Source: Hyphomonadaceae bacterium UBA5336
Lineage (GTDB): Bacteria > Pseudomonadota > Alphaproteobacteria > Caulobacterales > Hyphomonadaceae
Assembly (NCBI GenBank): GCA_002408125.1
Contig: DHQO01000005.1
Coordinates: forward strand, 62,001 to 126,000
Direction: 5' to 3'
DNA: 64,000 bases
Positions 34,459 to 42,476 of this stretch are shown here, piece by piece. The notes below the pieces were generated by a model that saw only the letters and a list, made by a program, of their open reading frames with translations, made no database searches and was not told the origin of the DNA. Made by a program: the position numbers and the translations under genes. Numbering within the stretch: the stretch's first letter is position 1; the number at the start of each line of letters is the position of its first letter.

Positions 34459-37400
34459 CTACAATCGTTGACTAAGTTCGATAAGGCGAGAATCGGATCG
34501 CAACGAGGGATCGGCTTCTGCAAGAACTGACAAAGCAGTTTCAGCCCCATAAGGCCATCGTGACTTGTCATCGGGAAGGACCGCATACAACAGGGTCAAC
34601 ATGGCGGTTGGGTGTTGTCCGGCAATCGTTTCATCGCTTTTACGGAGTTCGGGGATGAAAAGCCGATCATCGCCGACTTTTGTGACCAGGGTTGCTACAA
34701 TCTCTGCAATTTCCGGAAATTTGTCTTTCTGAGCTAGAGCCAACTCTACAAGGCGTGCTGACATCTTACTGGTGCGCAATGATTTTTGCTTCGGCCACAC
34801 GTTGCGAAGGAATTCGACCAAATCCTCCGACCATTCTTCTTGTTTACGTGAGAAACGGTCTATTCTCCATAGAATGTTGCTCTGGAACCGATCACTCCCC
34901 TCGATGATCAGAGAACGTAGTTCTTCGTTGGAAACCACACGTTTTCCGTCGATTGTTGTTTTCCACCCCGACAAAAAGAAAACAGCCAGGAATTCGGAAT
35001 TCCTATTCTCATCGTCCTCCTGTGTTCGCACAACAGCTTCAAGGTGGGGGCGGAGCGTAGTGTAGAGAGGTATTTGTGGAATGGAGCCGCTACTGAACAC
35101 GCCAGCCCAGAATGCTTCAACATCGCGGCAGTCATCATAGCCATCTTGCAGGACGGAAAGGAGGCTGTCTTGCGTCCATGATGGGTCAACATAGTTGAAC
35201 CAACGAATGCGCAGGCAGAACACACAAATGCAAAATGCTCTTGTGTCTTGAGGCAGGGCAAGAAGTTGTTCGGCGCTTCGTTTCCAGGATGCAGGAAGTT
35301 TTTCGCCTTTTTCAAACTCCTTATCGCCTATAGCGCTCACCAGCATTTCGGCCAGCCTTCCGGGGGAAGAATTTATCGCCGCACTCACCCAGTCACGCTT
35401 ACGTTCTGTGTCGACTATTGCACTCTGTCCAGCAGTGTTGCACTGCTTCAGAGTTTCAACAAATAGCGCCCAAAGTTTCTGGTAGCTCTCTGGGGCATCG
35501 CTCAGGAGAGCGGGAGCCACTGATTCAAACCAGAATGAAGCGGAGTGAGACAGGCTTGAAAACTGTTCATCTGAGAGCTTGCATAGAGCGGCAATAATCT
35601 CTTTGCGAAAGGCAGTTGTGTCACCTTTCCGATTTTCCACCCGAAGGAACTTGTCCCAAAACTCCTCTTCAAAATGGCCGCTTGAAAGACGTGCACACAG
35701 CGCATCCAGTGCTCTCCGGGGTTCAGCAGCGCTTAAGCCGCTAAAAGGTTGGTACTCGACCAACTTACCCACAGGCCTTCGATTCATATCCAGAAGCATT
35801 GGAATGATATCTGCGCTTTCGACGCCTTTTAAAATACCAAAATCCGTATCGATGCGGACCATTCCACCACCTCCGTCGTGAGCACTTGCGGCGCTTTGCG
35901 CATATGTGTCACTCCAGTCGGGGGCATCCTTTCTTAGAAGTTCGAGTTCTTTGTCGAGGTCAAATGTGAACGAGCACCCTTGGGTGTTGAGCCATATCAG
36001 TCGTCGCAGAACAGAATGAGCGACGTAGGCTTTCTGATCATCTCTTGTCCCGCGCTTGGTCTTCGCGCGACCTGCACGAATACGCTTTTCGATTTGCGTT
36101 CGCTTCTCGATGCTAATCTCGTTCCAGCGCCTTGACAGTCCGAGAAGCAAATCTCGCTCACCTTTGAACGGCCAGAATGCATCACGGCTCAACGCCAACA
36201 TAACGTCAGCAAATTCGTCTGCAGGTGCAATATCCAAATTCCCGAATGCCCAAACGCGCAAGCGTTCCCACATTCTTCCACCAGTCGGCCAACTTCTGAG
36301 CAAGGCGAGCGCCTGCGCGGGTGAGATAGCCGCCATACGTTTGAAGAGGTCCGTAAAGAGGATCACGTGCCCGGAGAGCTTGTAGCTTCGATGAAAGCTG
36401 GAATCTCCCTCATCTTCGTTCGGCTCGTCAGGCTCGATAGAGCAAATGTCCACCCACGATGAGCGGCGACTTTCAAGGTCCCAGGCAAACTCCAGTGAAG
36501 ATTTCAACTTGGGCAGTAGCGCTGGAAGATACTCATCCGGAACTGCGACCTGACGAATCCCTTCTGAATAGTCCACCTCAACTTGCACAAGGTCGGAGGT
36601 CTTAAGTTTTTTGGATAGTTTGGGCGGAACGGGGCGACGGCGGTAATTTGTTAGTTTTAGGCATGGACTGAATATGTCCGCATATTCCCGTGCAAGCGAT
36701 TCGTACCATCCTGTATTTCCCGTGTGTAGCGTGAGCGCATAGGCCTTATCCTTGTCGGCTTTTAAAGAATGAAATTCCCTTATCGCGCGCCAGGCGTCGA
36801 GAACCGCCTGACTGGTTCCCTCCTCCTGTTTGCGAAACAGTGAGAAATCGACGCCATCCATTACACGACGATGGATATTGCCCTGCTGGCCCGCCCACCA
36901 AGCGCATGCAGGTTCATATGCAACCCGACCTATCCAATCAGCTAAGTAGTCTATGCGTGGCGGGAGGCGTGGCACTTCATCCGCATAGTATCCACGCAGG
37001 TGAGTTACATTGTCATGCGATATACTGCGGAGATCCTTGGGCGTAGGGGAGAATGCATCCCATGTTTCCGGCGGAATACGGCCTACCCGCATCCCACCTT
37101 GTTCTTCTTTTCGTGGCGGGGGATCGCTATCCAGCTTGTAAAGGTCGAAAGGGTTTATGTTTTTCGTTTTATCATAGGAGCCGTCTTCTGGTGCAGGCTC
37201 CCCATATCGAATAACGGGGTCGAACACGCAGAGCCACTCAGATGGGAGCGGCGGGCTATACTGAGCGAATGCTTTTGCTCCCGCCGTCGAACGAACGATA
37301 TGGGCAACTGCGCCTCGCTCCGCAGGGGTCAATCTTCGTGGTCCTCGTGCCGCAGATTTTAGTGTTTTGGATCGCCACTTCGATGGGTTGACTGAGCGCT

Positions 37401-38274
37401 TTGCCCAAACTTCAAGACTGTCCCATAGAGTACGATGCCCGCATCCGCTGTGTGTGTCGTAGAGGATGGGATCAACGCCTTTCTCGTCCCACTCGGCGAT
37501 TGCTTTAGGATCACTCGCGTCCTGAAATGCATAAGCCCGTCCTTGTGAGGCATCGGATTGCCTTAGTCCTTCCAGCAAGTAACGGATCGGGGGGTCGTCA
37601 GCAGAATAGCCGACAAACACGGCGACATGCCTATCAAGTACATTTTTAACGAACTCCCGTGCCCAACCCGCCGCGAGATAGGCATCGCCAAATGAAGCAC
37701 TTGAAAGGACGAACCCATCCTGTGTTGCTCCGCGATAGTCTTTGTCAACGACACCATGAAGATGTACGATCCCCCAGTCCGCCTCATTGAAAGCTATGTG
37801 AGGAAGATTTGACCGAGTCGATGTGATCAGGTTCTTCCCGGCCGTCTCAAACAACCGATCAAAGTTCGTCGTTACAATACGAATCTGTCCGGTTAGCAGG
37901 GTGCTCAGTTTGAGCAAGGTTCGATGAGCACCGAGGTCAACTTCGCCGACGCTCGATAGCGCTTCTGCGACTGCGGCTTCAATCTGAGTTCGTGTGAACT
38001 CTCGCTCCAGCAGGCCAAAAACCCTATCTGATGTAACGACACCAGATAGTTTATGCTGATCTTCGACGGACTGACCGACCTCGTATAGGCGTCTAGCTGG
38101 ACTGTCATGCTTTGCCCCCAACCTGTGCAGAACGTCGGTTGTAAGGCGTTTGAAGTCGGGCAGGTCTGCGCGTGCTCTGGACACTCCCGCTCCACAGAAG
38201 AAAACAACTCGGCCTTCGTCCTGCGCCCAAAGCAGATCATCGGGTATGTCTGGTCCATCGGCAATGAAGCGCAT
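34459..38274 (-). CDS. Large SIR2-domain protein, probable NAD-depleting defence effector
   Basis: A 1,271-residue protein. Residues 15-240 are a SIR2-like domain: GAGVSRARADLPDF from 28, VTTNFDRLFE from 134, VHLHG with the probable catalytic His from 170, and VGYSADDPPI from 221. The remaining 1,000 residues are mostly helical with no named domain, an arrangement seen in defence-associated sirtuins such as DSR1, which degrade NAD when a phage protein is sensed. Base composition is clearly lower in G+C than the neighbouring transfer genes. It stands alone on the minus strand, convergent with the HEPN-like pair. Assignment to DSR1 specifically is tentative. Confidence 0.78.
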   Translation of the reverse strand: MRFIADGPDIPDDLLWAQDEGRVVFFCGAGVSRARADLPDFKRLTTDVLHRLGAKHDSPARRLYEVGQSVEDQHKLSGVVTSDRVFGLLEREFTRTQIEAAVAEALSSVGEVDLGAHRTLLKLSTLLTGQIRIVTTNFDRLFETAGKNLITSTRSNLPHIAFNEADWGIVHLHGVVDKDYRGATQDGFVLSSASFGDAYLAAGWAREFVKNVLDRHVAVFVGYSADDPPIRYLLEGLRQSDASQGRAYAFQDASDPKAIAEWDEKGVDPILYDTHSGCGHRTLWDSLEVWAKRSVNPSKWRSKTLKSAARGPRRLTPAERGAVAHIVRSTAGAKAFAQYSPPLPSEWLCVFDPVIRYGEPAPEDGSYDKTKNINPFDLYKLDSDPPPRKEEQGGMRVGRIPPETWDAFSPTPKDLRSISHDNVTHLRGYYADEVPRLPPRIDYLADWIGRVAYEPACAWWAGQQGNIHRRVMDGVDFSLFRKQEEGTSQAVLDAWRAIREFHSLKADKDKAYALTLHTGNTGWYESLAREYADIFSPCLKLTNYRRRPVPPKLSKKLKTSDLVQVEVDYSEGIRQVAVPDEYLPALLPKLKSSLEFAWDLESRRSSWVDICSIEPDEPNEDEGDSSFHRSYKLSGHVILFTDLFKRMAAISPAQALALLRSWPTGGRMWERLRVWAFGNLDIAPADEFADVMLALSRDAFWPFKGERDLLLGLSRRWNEISIEKRTQIEKRIRAGRAKTKRGTRDDQKAYVAHSVLRRLIWLNTQGCSFTFDLDKELELLRKDAPDWSDTYAQSAASAHDGGGGMVRIDTDFGILKGVESADIIPMLLDMNRRPVGKLVEYQPFSGLSAAEPRRALDALCARLSSGHFEEEFWDKFLRVENRKGDTTAFRKEIIAALCKLSDEQFSSLSHSASFWFESVAPALLSDAPESYQKLWALFVETLKQCNTAGQSAIVDTERKRDWVSAAINSSPGRLAEMLVSAIGDKEFEKGEKLPASWKRSAEQLLALPQDTRAFCICVFCLRIRWFNYVDPSWTQDSLLSVLQDGYDDCRDVEAFWAGVFSSGSIPQIPLYTTLRPHLEAVVRTQEDDENRNSEFLAVFFLSGWKTTIDGKRVVSNEELRSLIIEGSDRFQSNILWRIDRFSRKQEEWSEDLVEFLRNVWPKQKSLRTSKMSARLVELALAQKDKFPEIAEIVATLVTKVGDDRLFIPELRKSDETIAGQHPTAMLTLLYAVLPDDKSRWPYGAETALSVLAEADPSLRSDSRLIELSQRL

Positions 38275-38584
38275 TTGCTATCGTCGGATCTTTTACTGAG
38301 AGTTCAACGTTTCTCTGACCGTGCTATCACGGTTTGTGCTCGAGGTGATGGATAGCTTTTTCAATTAGCTGCCTTCTATGCTAATCGTCCGTGGCAACTC
38401 CTCTCAGTCGTGCTGATAGTTGTCCGTCTCGACTATTGCAATCACCTTCGATAATCCAACGGATCAGGCGTCAATGCACTTAATTGGTTGGTTCGTGAGG
38501 TTTGTTGTTCGCGAATTGCTGGAGCTTGTTTCTTTGTACCCATCTCCGGTTCGGTCAGGCTCAAAATGTTGTGCACGAAGAAAC
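38275..38584. other. Gene-free stretch between the SIR2 gene and the relaxase
   Basis: 310 bp with no plausible gene. It must contain the promoter of the SIR2 gene, and it lies beyond the relaxase stop. The composition shifts from A/T-rich on the SIR2 side to the higher G+C of the transfer genes near 38,585, so the right edge of the cargo insertion is probably here. No terminal repeats or terminator could be recognised by eye. Confidence 0.5.
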
Positions 38585-40522
38585 TCAGAGAATGATTGTA
38601 CGTCCTTTCGCCAGCCGCCACTGAACCGAGCTTCCAGACCGCTCCAAAACCAATTCCTTGCCACGCCACAACGCATTTCGCTTAGACCATGCCGCTAGCG
38701 CAAATCCATCAGTGCCTTCAACGACCGCAAATCGTCCCTGAGCCAAGTCGACATTCCGAGTGTAGACCCCCTGAAAGCCTCGCTGAGAACCAAGCGGCAC
38801 AAATGCCTTACCCTGACGCGTTTCCTCAGCCGCGATCATCTTCTCCATTTCCACTCTGCGAAGTCGAACGATAGCGTCACCCGAAAGCCGCCCATCGGGT
38901 CCAAATTCATGGCCTTCCCGGCCTAGCCAGGCAGATCGTGCCTGAACAGCAGACCTCACCTCCCGTGCAAAATCCCCGCGCCACGCTTCGATATCCTGAC
39001 TGTCGATCCCGTCCAACCAGGTCTCGGCTTCGCGTTCAACCAGGGCTTCGACCTGCAACCACGACCGGACGTTGATGGAAAAGCTCCGCTGTCTCGCATC
39101 AGCATCCAGCGCGCGCCTCCTTAAGTCCGCAGGAATGCTCCAGCTGCCATCACTCCTTCGCTCAACAATACTGAGGCGCCGCAACGCCTCCAGCCGACGC
39201 TTGTGAGCAAGCCGAAACGCCGACGAACTCGTCGGGTCTGCGGCCTGGTGCAGTTCCTCAGAATACTCCCCACCATTCTGCTTTGCGATTGCCGCAATTG
39301 TGCGATCTGCAGGCTTTGGTTCGACCGTCTTCCGTCCGACTGAAACAATCCCGCCCGGCTTCGGCAGCTGAACCGCTTCCTGTTCGGTCATCTCGACTGA
39401 CCAAACCCGACCATCGAGGCCTTCGATCAGTGCCGTCGTTCCATTCCGCAATTCGTCACCCGGCAAGGTGGCGGCCAGCCGTCCCAGGATTTCGCCAGCG
39501 GAGCTCAAATCACGGGGCAGGGCATGGACACGCGACGCATCGATTTTCCGGCCCTCAAGATTGGCAAGCGACCGAACCATGTCTCCGCGCCTGCCGAGGG
39601 CCCGCAGCGTATCCTGCCAACCGTCTTGCATAGCCCAGCTGCCATTCTCGTGTCGTGCCGCAAGGTCGAGCGTCCGAAGAAACCGCAGACGCCGCTTAAC
39701 GACCGCACCATCGAACCTCGATAATCCGCCGCGTTCACTCTCTGGTGTGTAACGACCATCGGTCAGCGACCGCGCAATGTCATGATCGATCGCCGTAAGC
39801 GCCTCACGTTCGGCATCGTTCGACCTCGCCGCAGCCATTTCCCGCAGCCGCCGCTGGCCAAGCTCGAGCGATACGAGCTCCTGCGCCCGCGCCCGAAATC
39901 CGTGCGTGATGTATTTGCGGTCAATCAGCAGCTCGCCATTCCGGGTATTGCCGCCGCGGATCACGATATGAACATGCGGCTGCGCTGTGTCGTGATGGTT
40001 GGCAGCCACCCAGTCGAGCCGGCGGCCGAGATCCTTCTCGACCTGGCTCATGAACTCCCGCGTGAACCGCGTCAGATCCTTCATCCGCTCGGCATCCTCC
40101 GGAGAGACGATCAGTCTGAACTGCCGCCTGTCTTCAGAAGCGCGTTCGTTAAACGATTTAGCATCGGCCTCATCGACGCTCCGGTCATAGAGCTTTCCGC
40201 GCTCGCCCTCGCGCCCGGCACCTTCGCGGCGGATGTAGGCGACGTGCTTTGTAAAACTCGCCGCGCCGGTCGGGCCTGCCCGCGCAATATGGACTTTCAC
40301 AATGACACGCTTGGCCCGCTGGTTGGACCAGTGCCGGGCAAGGGCGGCCTGCACCTTGCCTCGTCCTGCATGACGCACCGCTCCCGGTGCCAGAGAATTG
40401 CGGCCACGCGATCCAAGCCGCCCCTTCGCGACCACGCGTTTCAACCGCTTCAGCTGGGTCTTTGCCTTGCCCTGCGACCTGATCTTCCCGAGTCGCGGAA
40501 CGAAGTCGAAATCGTTGCTCAC
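38585..40522 (-). CDS. traI: Conjugative relaxase (TraI/VirD2-like, DUF3363 type)
   Basis: A 645-residue relaxase that nicks the origin of transfer and pilots the strand. The N terminus reads FVPRLGKIRSQG; the relaxase domain has KRVIVKVHIARAGPTGAASF, RQFRLIVSPEDA and the metal-binding His cluster NHHDTAQPHVHIVIRG. The C-terminal part is DUF3363 (RYTPESERGGLSRFDGAVVK, later GRFAVVEGTDGFALAAW). I prefer the GTG at 40520-40522, which matches the family start and overlaps the traF stop as GTGA; an ATG at 40556-40558 would add 12 residues. The gene is intact. Confidence 0.92.
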   Translation of the reverse strand: MSNDFDFVPRLGKIRSQGKAKTQLKRLKRVVAKGRLGSRGRNSLAPGAVRHAGRGKVQAALARHWSNQRAKRVIVKVHIARAGPTGAASFTKHVAYIRREGAGREGERGKLYDRSVDEADAKSFNERASEDRRQFRLIVSPEDAERMKDLTRFTREFMSQVEKDLGRRLDWVAANHHDTAQPHVHIVIRGGNTRNGELLIDRKYITHGFRARAQELVSLELGQRRLREMAAARSNDAEREALTAIDHDIARSLTDGRYTPESERGGLSRFDGAVVKRRLRFLRTLDLAARHENGSWAMQDGWQDTLRALGRRGDMVRSLANLEGRKIDASRVHALPRDLSSAGEILGRLAATLPGDELRNGTTALIEGLDGRVWSVEMTEQEAVQLPKPGGIVSVGRKTVEPKPADRTIAAIAKQNGGEYSEELHQAADPTSSSAFRLAHKRRLEALRRLSIVERRSDGSWSIPADLRRRALDADARQRSFSINVRSWLQVEALVEREAETWLDGIDSQDIEAWRGDFAREVRSAVQARSAWLGREGHEFGPDGRLSGDAIVRLRRVEMEKMIAAEETRQGKAFVPLGSQRGFQGVYTRNVDLAQGRFAVVEGTDGFALAAWSKRNALWRGKELVLERSGSSVQWRLAKGRTIIL

Positions 40523-41214
40523 GGCTCTAAGCGCGCTGCGGATTGCAAATCCGTGCACCCGTCTTCCGGCGCCGGGTCACACAAAAAAGGATGTGCAGAC
40601 AATGGGTTAAGTGTCGCCGGGTGACACTCCCTTAATCTTGCCCTCCGGGACACAGAAGCCATTCCCGTCCCGCTATCTATCGCTTTGACGGTCGCCTGAT
40701 CCTCAGCCGACCGGTTGCCATAAGTCCATATGGACCTGGCGACGCCAATGATGCGCGCGCCGTCCTGAACGCCGAAGTATCGTCCATCGACTGACAGGGG
40801 ATGAGAGTTGAGCAGGAAAACTTCGCCGGCTTTGAGGGTCTGACAGCCCTGCCAGACGGGAAGGGCGCTGCCGGACTCGGTTACTTTGAGCGCATCAACA
40901 GATGTGATCCCGTTGATGGAGACCTGCGTATCGCATCTGCAAATCTCGTCACCGGATAGGCCCGCAACATGCTTCAACAAGGGCCAGTCAGAGCCAACAA
41001 TTCCCTCATCGTTCAGCCAATGTCGAACCTCATCCGAGGGCGCAAACGCTACCAGATCGCCTGTCGAAATTCGCGCCGACCGGTCAACAAAGTAAAGGCC
41101 CTTGGGCACGCTTTCCGTCCGGTTCCAGATGAAGTCGGACCGGTTGATAATGCTGGCGGAGACCATGAGGCTTAGCCCGCATCCCATGCCTAACAACGCG
41201 GTTCTACGACTCAT
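40519..41214 (-). CDS. traF: TraF conjugative signal peptidase (S26 family)
   Basis: A 231-residue periplasmic serine peptidase that matures and cyclises the TrbC pilin. An N-terminal membrane helix (ALLGMGCGLSLMVSASII) is followed by the catalytic Ser box WNRTESVPKGLYFV, the segment ISTGDLVAF and the Lys box LLKHVAGLSGDEI, then VFLLNSHPLSVDGRYFG, all typical of TraF. The C terminus carries about 45 residues of unclear origin before the stop. The ATG at 41212-41214 overlaps the stop of the upstream excisionase-like gene. A longer start at 41247 is possible but would overlap more. Confidence 0.9.
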   Translation of the reverse strand: MSRRTALLGMGCGLSLMVSASIINRSDFIWNRTESVPKGLYFVDRSARISTGDLVAFAPSDEVRHWLNDEGIVGSDWPLLKHVAGLSGDEICRCDTQVSINGITSVDALKVTESGSALPVWQGCQTLKAGEVFLLNSHPLSVDGRYFGVQDGARIIGVARSIWTYGNRSAEDQATVKAIDSGTGMASVSRRARLRECHPATLNPLSAHPFLCDPAPEDGCTDLQSAARLEP

Positions 41215-41458
41215 CGCGAAGGCCTGTCCCCATGAACCTACGTCCATTAGTGTAAGCGATGATGTCCTTGCCGCGATACCAGACCTTGGCGCCGATCTTG
41301 TGATAAACCGGGCCTGTTCCCAGCGAACGCATATTGACCAGGGTCTTCGGTTTGAGGCCGAGATGGTCAGCGGTTTCATCCGTGTTCATCCATTCGGTCG
41401 GGGTTGGGAGGTTTGATTTGGGTCGAAGCTCCTCTCCACTTCTATTTGTCTCTGTCAT
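41204..41458 (-). CDS. Excisionase-like HTH protein, candidate RdfS
   Basis: An 84-residue winged-helix protein of the AlpA/excisionase type: EWMNTDETADHLGLKPKTLV followed by NMRSLGTGPVYHKIGAKVWY and RGKDIIAYTNGRR. The start has a good AGGAG ribosome-binding site. It overlaps traF by 11 bases and is transcribed with it. In the Mesorhizobium ICE family the recombination directionality factor rdfS is the gene directly before traF, so this is the best candidate for the excision factor of this element. That role is inferred from order and fold. Confidence 0.8.
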   Translation of the reverse strand: MTETNRSGEELRPKSNLPTPTEWMNTDETADHLGLKPKTLVNMRSLGTGPVYHKIGAKVWYRGKDIIAYTNGRRFMGTGLRDES

Positions 41459-41650
41459 AGCGTTGCTTCTCCTTTCCTCTACGCAACTCGAAGCCCTGAC
41501 AGACTGCCAACTCATCCTCAGATTAAGAGTGTCGAACTTGCACCACACGCTCGCGACACCCTTGAGTTCCCAAAGAAACCTCACGTTAGAATGCAGCGCT
41601 GATAGGCGTATCAGCACCTTCGTCTCAGACCCTTTCGGCATGAAAGAAGA

Positions 41651-41676
41651 CCGCTCCGGAGATGTCTCCGGAGCGG
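41651..41676 (-). terminator. Rho-independent terminator after the second DUF736 gene
   Basis: A perfect 12-bp stem (41651-41662 with 41665-41676) closes a two-base loop. On the minus strand it is followed by TCTTCTTT, 22 bp beyond the stop of the DUF736 gene. Confidence 0.85.
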
Positions 41677-41698
41677 CTTGGCAAGGCTGTGATCTACC

Positions 41699-42022
41699 CT
41701 AGTCGCGCGCGTTCCAGAGGATGACGTGCCGGCCTTTCTTGCCCTTGACCGGGGCAAGGTTCGCAAAGATCCGGCGCGGTCCGATCTGCGGGTCTGCCAG
41801 CGTCAGCGAGACATAATCGCGTCCCGATGCCTTCGACTTGCGCATCCAGCCGCCGCCGATTTCGGTCGAGGTTTCACCGGCATAGATGCGGTAGTCCGGA
41901 TGACCGTCTTCGGTCTTTTCCGCATTCTTCTCTATGCGGATTGCAGCTGAGAGGTTCATCATTGCGAGGGTGCCTTCAAAGCCGGACTTGGTCTCGCTGA
42001 CATATCCGAGTGCGTTTGCCAT
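41699..42022 (-). CDS. DUF736 family protein (second copy)
   Basis: A 107-residue paralogue of the DUF736 protein at 15093-15404. It shares the layout (GTLAMMNLSAAIRIEKNAEK, HPDYRIYAGETSTEIGGGW, ending RHVILWNARD) but differs through most of its length, so it is an old duplication and not a recent repeat. It has its own terminator at 41651-41676 and a strong GGAGACC ribosome-binding site. Elements of this kind often carry two such genes; the function is unknown. Confidence 0.88.
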   Translation of the reverse strand: MANALGYVSETKSGFEGTLAMMNLSAAIRIEKNAEKTEDGHPDYRIYAGETSTEIGGGWMRKSKASGRDYVSLTLADPQIGPRRIFANLAPVKGKKGRHVILWNARD

Positions 42023-42476
42023 GGGGGTCTCCTTTTCTTTCCTTGGCTAAGTCTCCGGGGACCCCTTGTCCCCGTCGACGCCGGACCGCCCGGACGGGCT
42101 GAGCTGGGCCTGAACCGCATGCGGGCGTAGCGAAGCGGAGCACCGGACGGGCGGGGAATTTTGTTGCGCGAGGAAGGCGCGACAGCGCCGGGGAAAATTC
42201 TTCGTCTGTCCGGTTTCAGGGCCGGGTCAGCGCGCCCAGGTCATAAAGGCAAAGACGGGAGCAAGGGGGCCGAGGCATGCCTCCCGGAAAAGAAATCAGA
42301 ACTCCCCGAAAACGTCCCGATAATGTCATTCGAGACCTCAAGACGCGCGATTTTTCTGAAGGCATTTTACAATCGCCCAGGCCTTACAGCCGCCAACCGC
42401 ACGCCCGAGAATGCGCGGAGCCGCCCGGTGGTAGACACCGGACGGCTCCATATGCTGCTGAACAGGAGACGAATGC
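42023..42476. other. Gene-free stretch with inverted and direct repeats (possible cis-acting site)
   Basis: 454 bp without a credible gene. It holds a direct repeat CCGGACGGGC at 42090-42099 and 42143-42152, and a nested dyad with outer arms GAATTTT (42156-42162) and AAAATTC (42194-42200) around an inner stem GGCGC/GCGCC (42176-42180, 42185-42189). A 14-bp hairpin with one mismatch or bulge lies at 42417-42449, just past the ParB-like gene, without a T run. Such structure could mark an origin of transfer or a partition site; neither is demonstrated. It also carries the promoter of the DUF736 gene. Confidence 0.45.
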
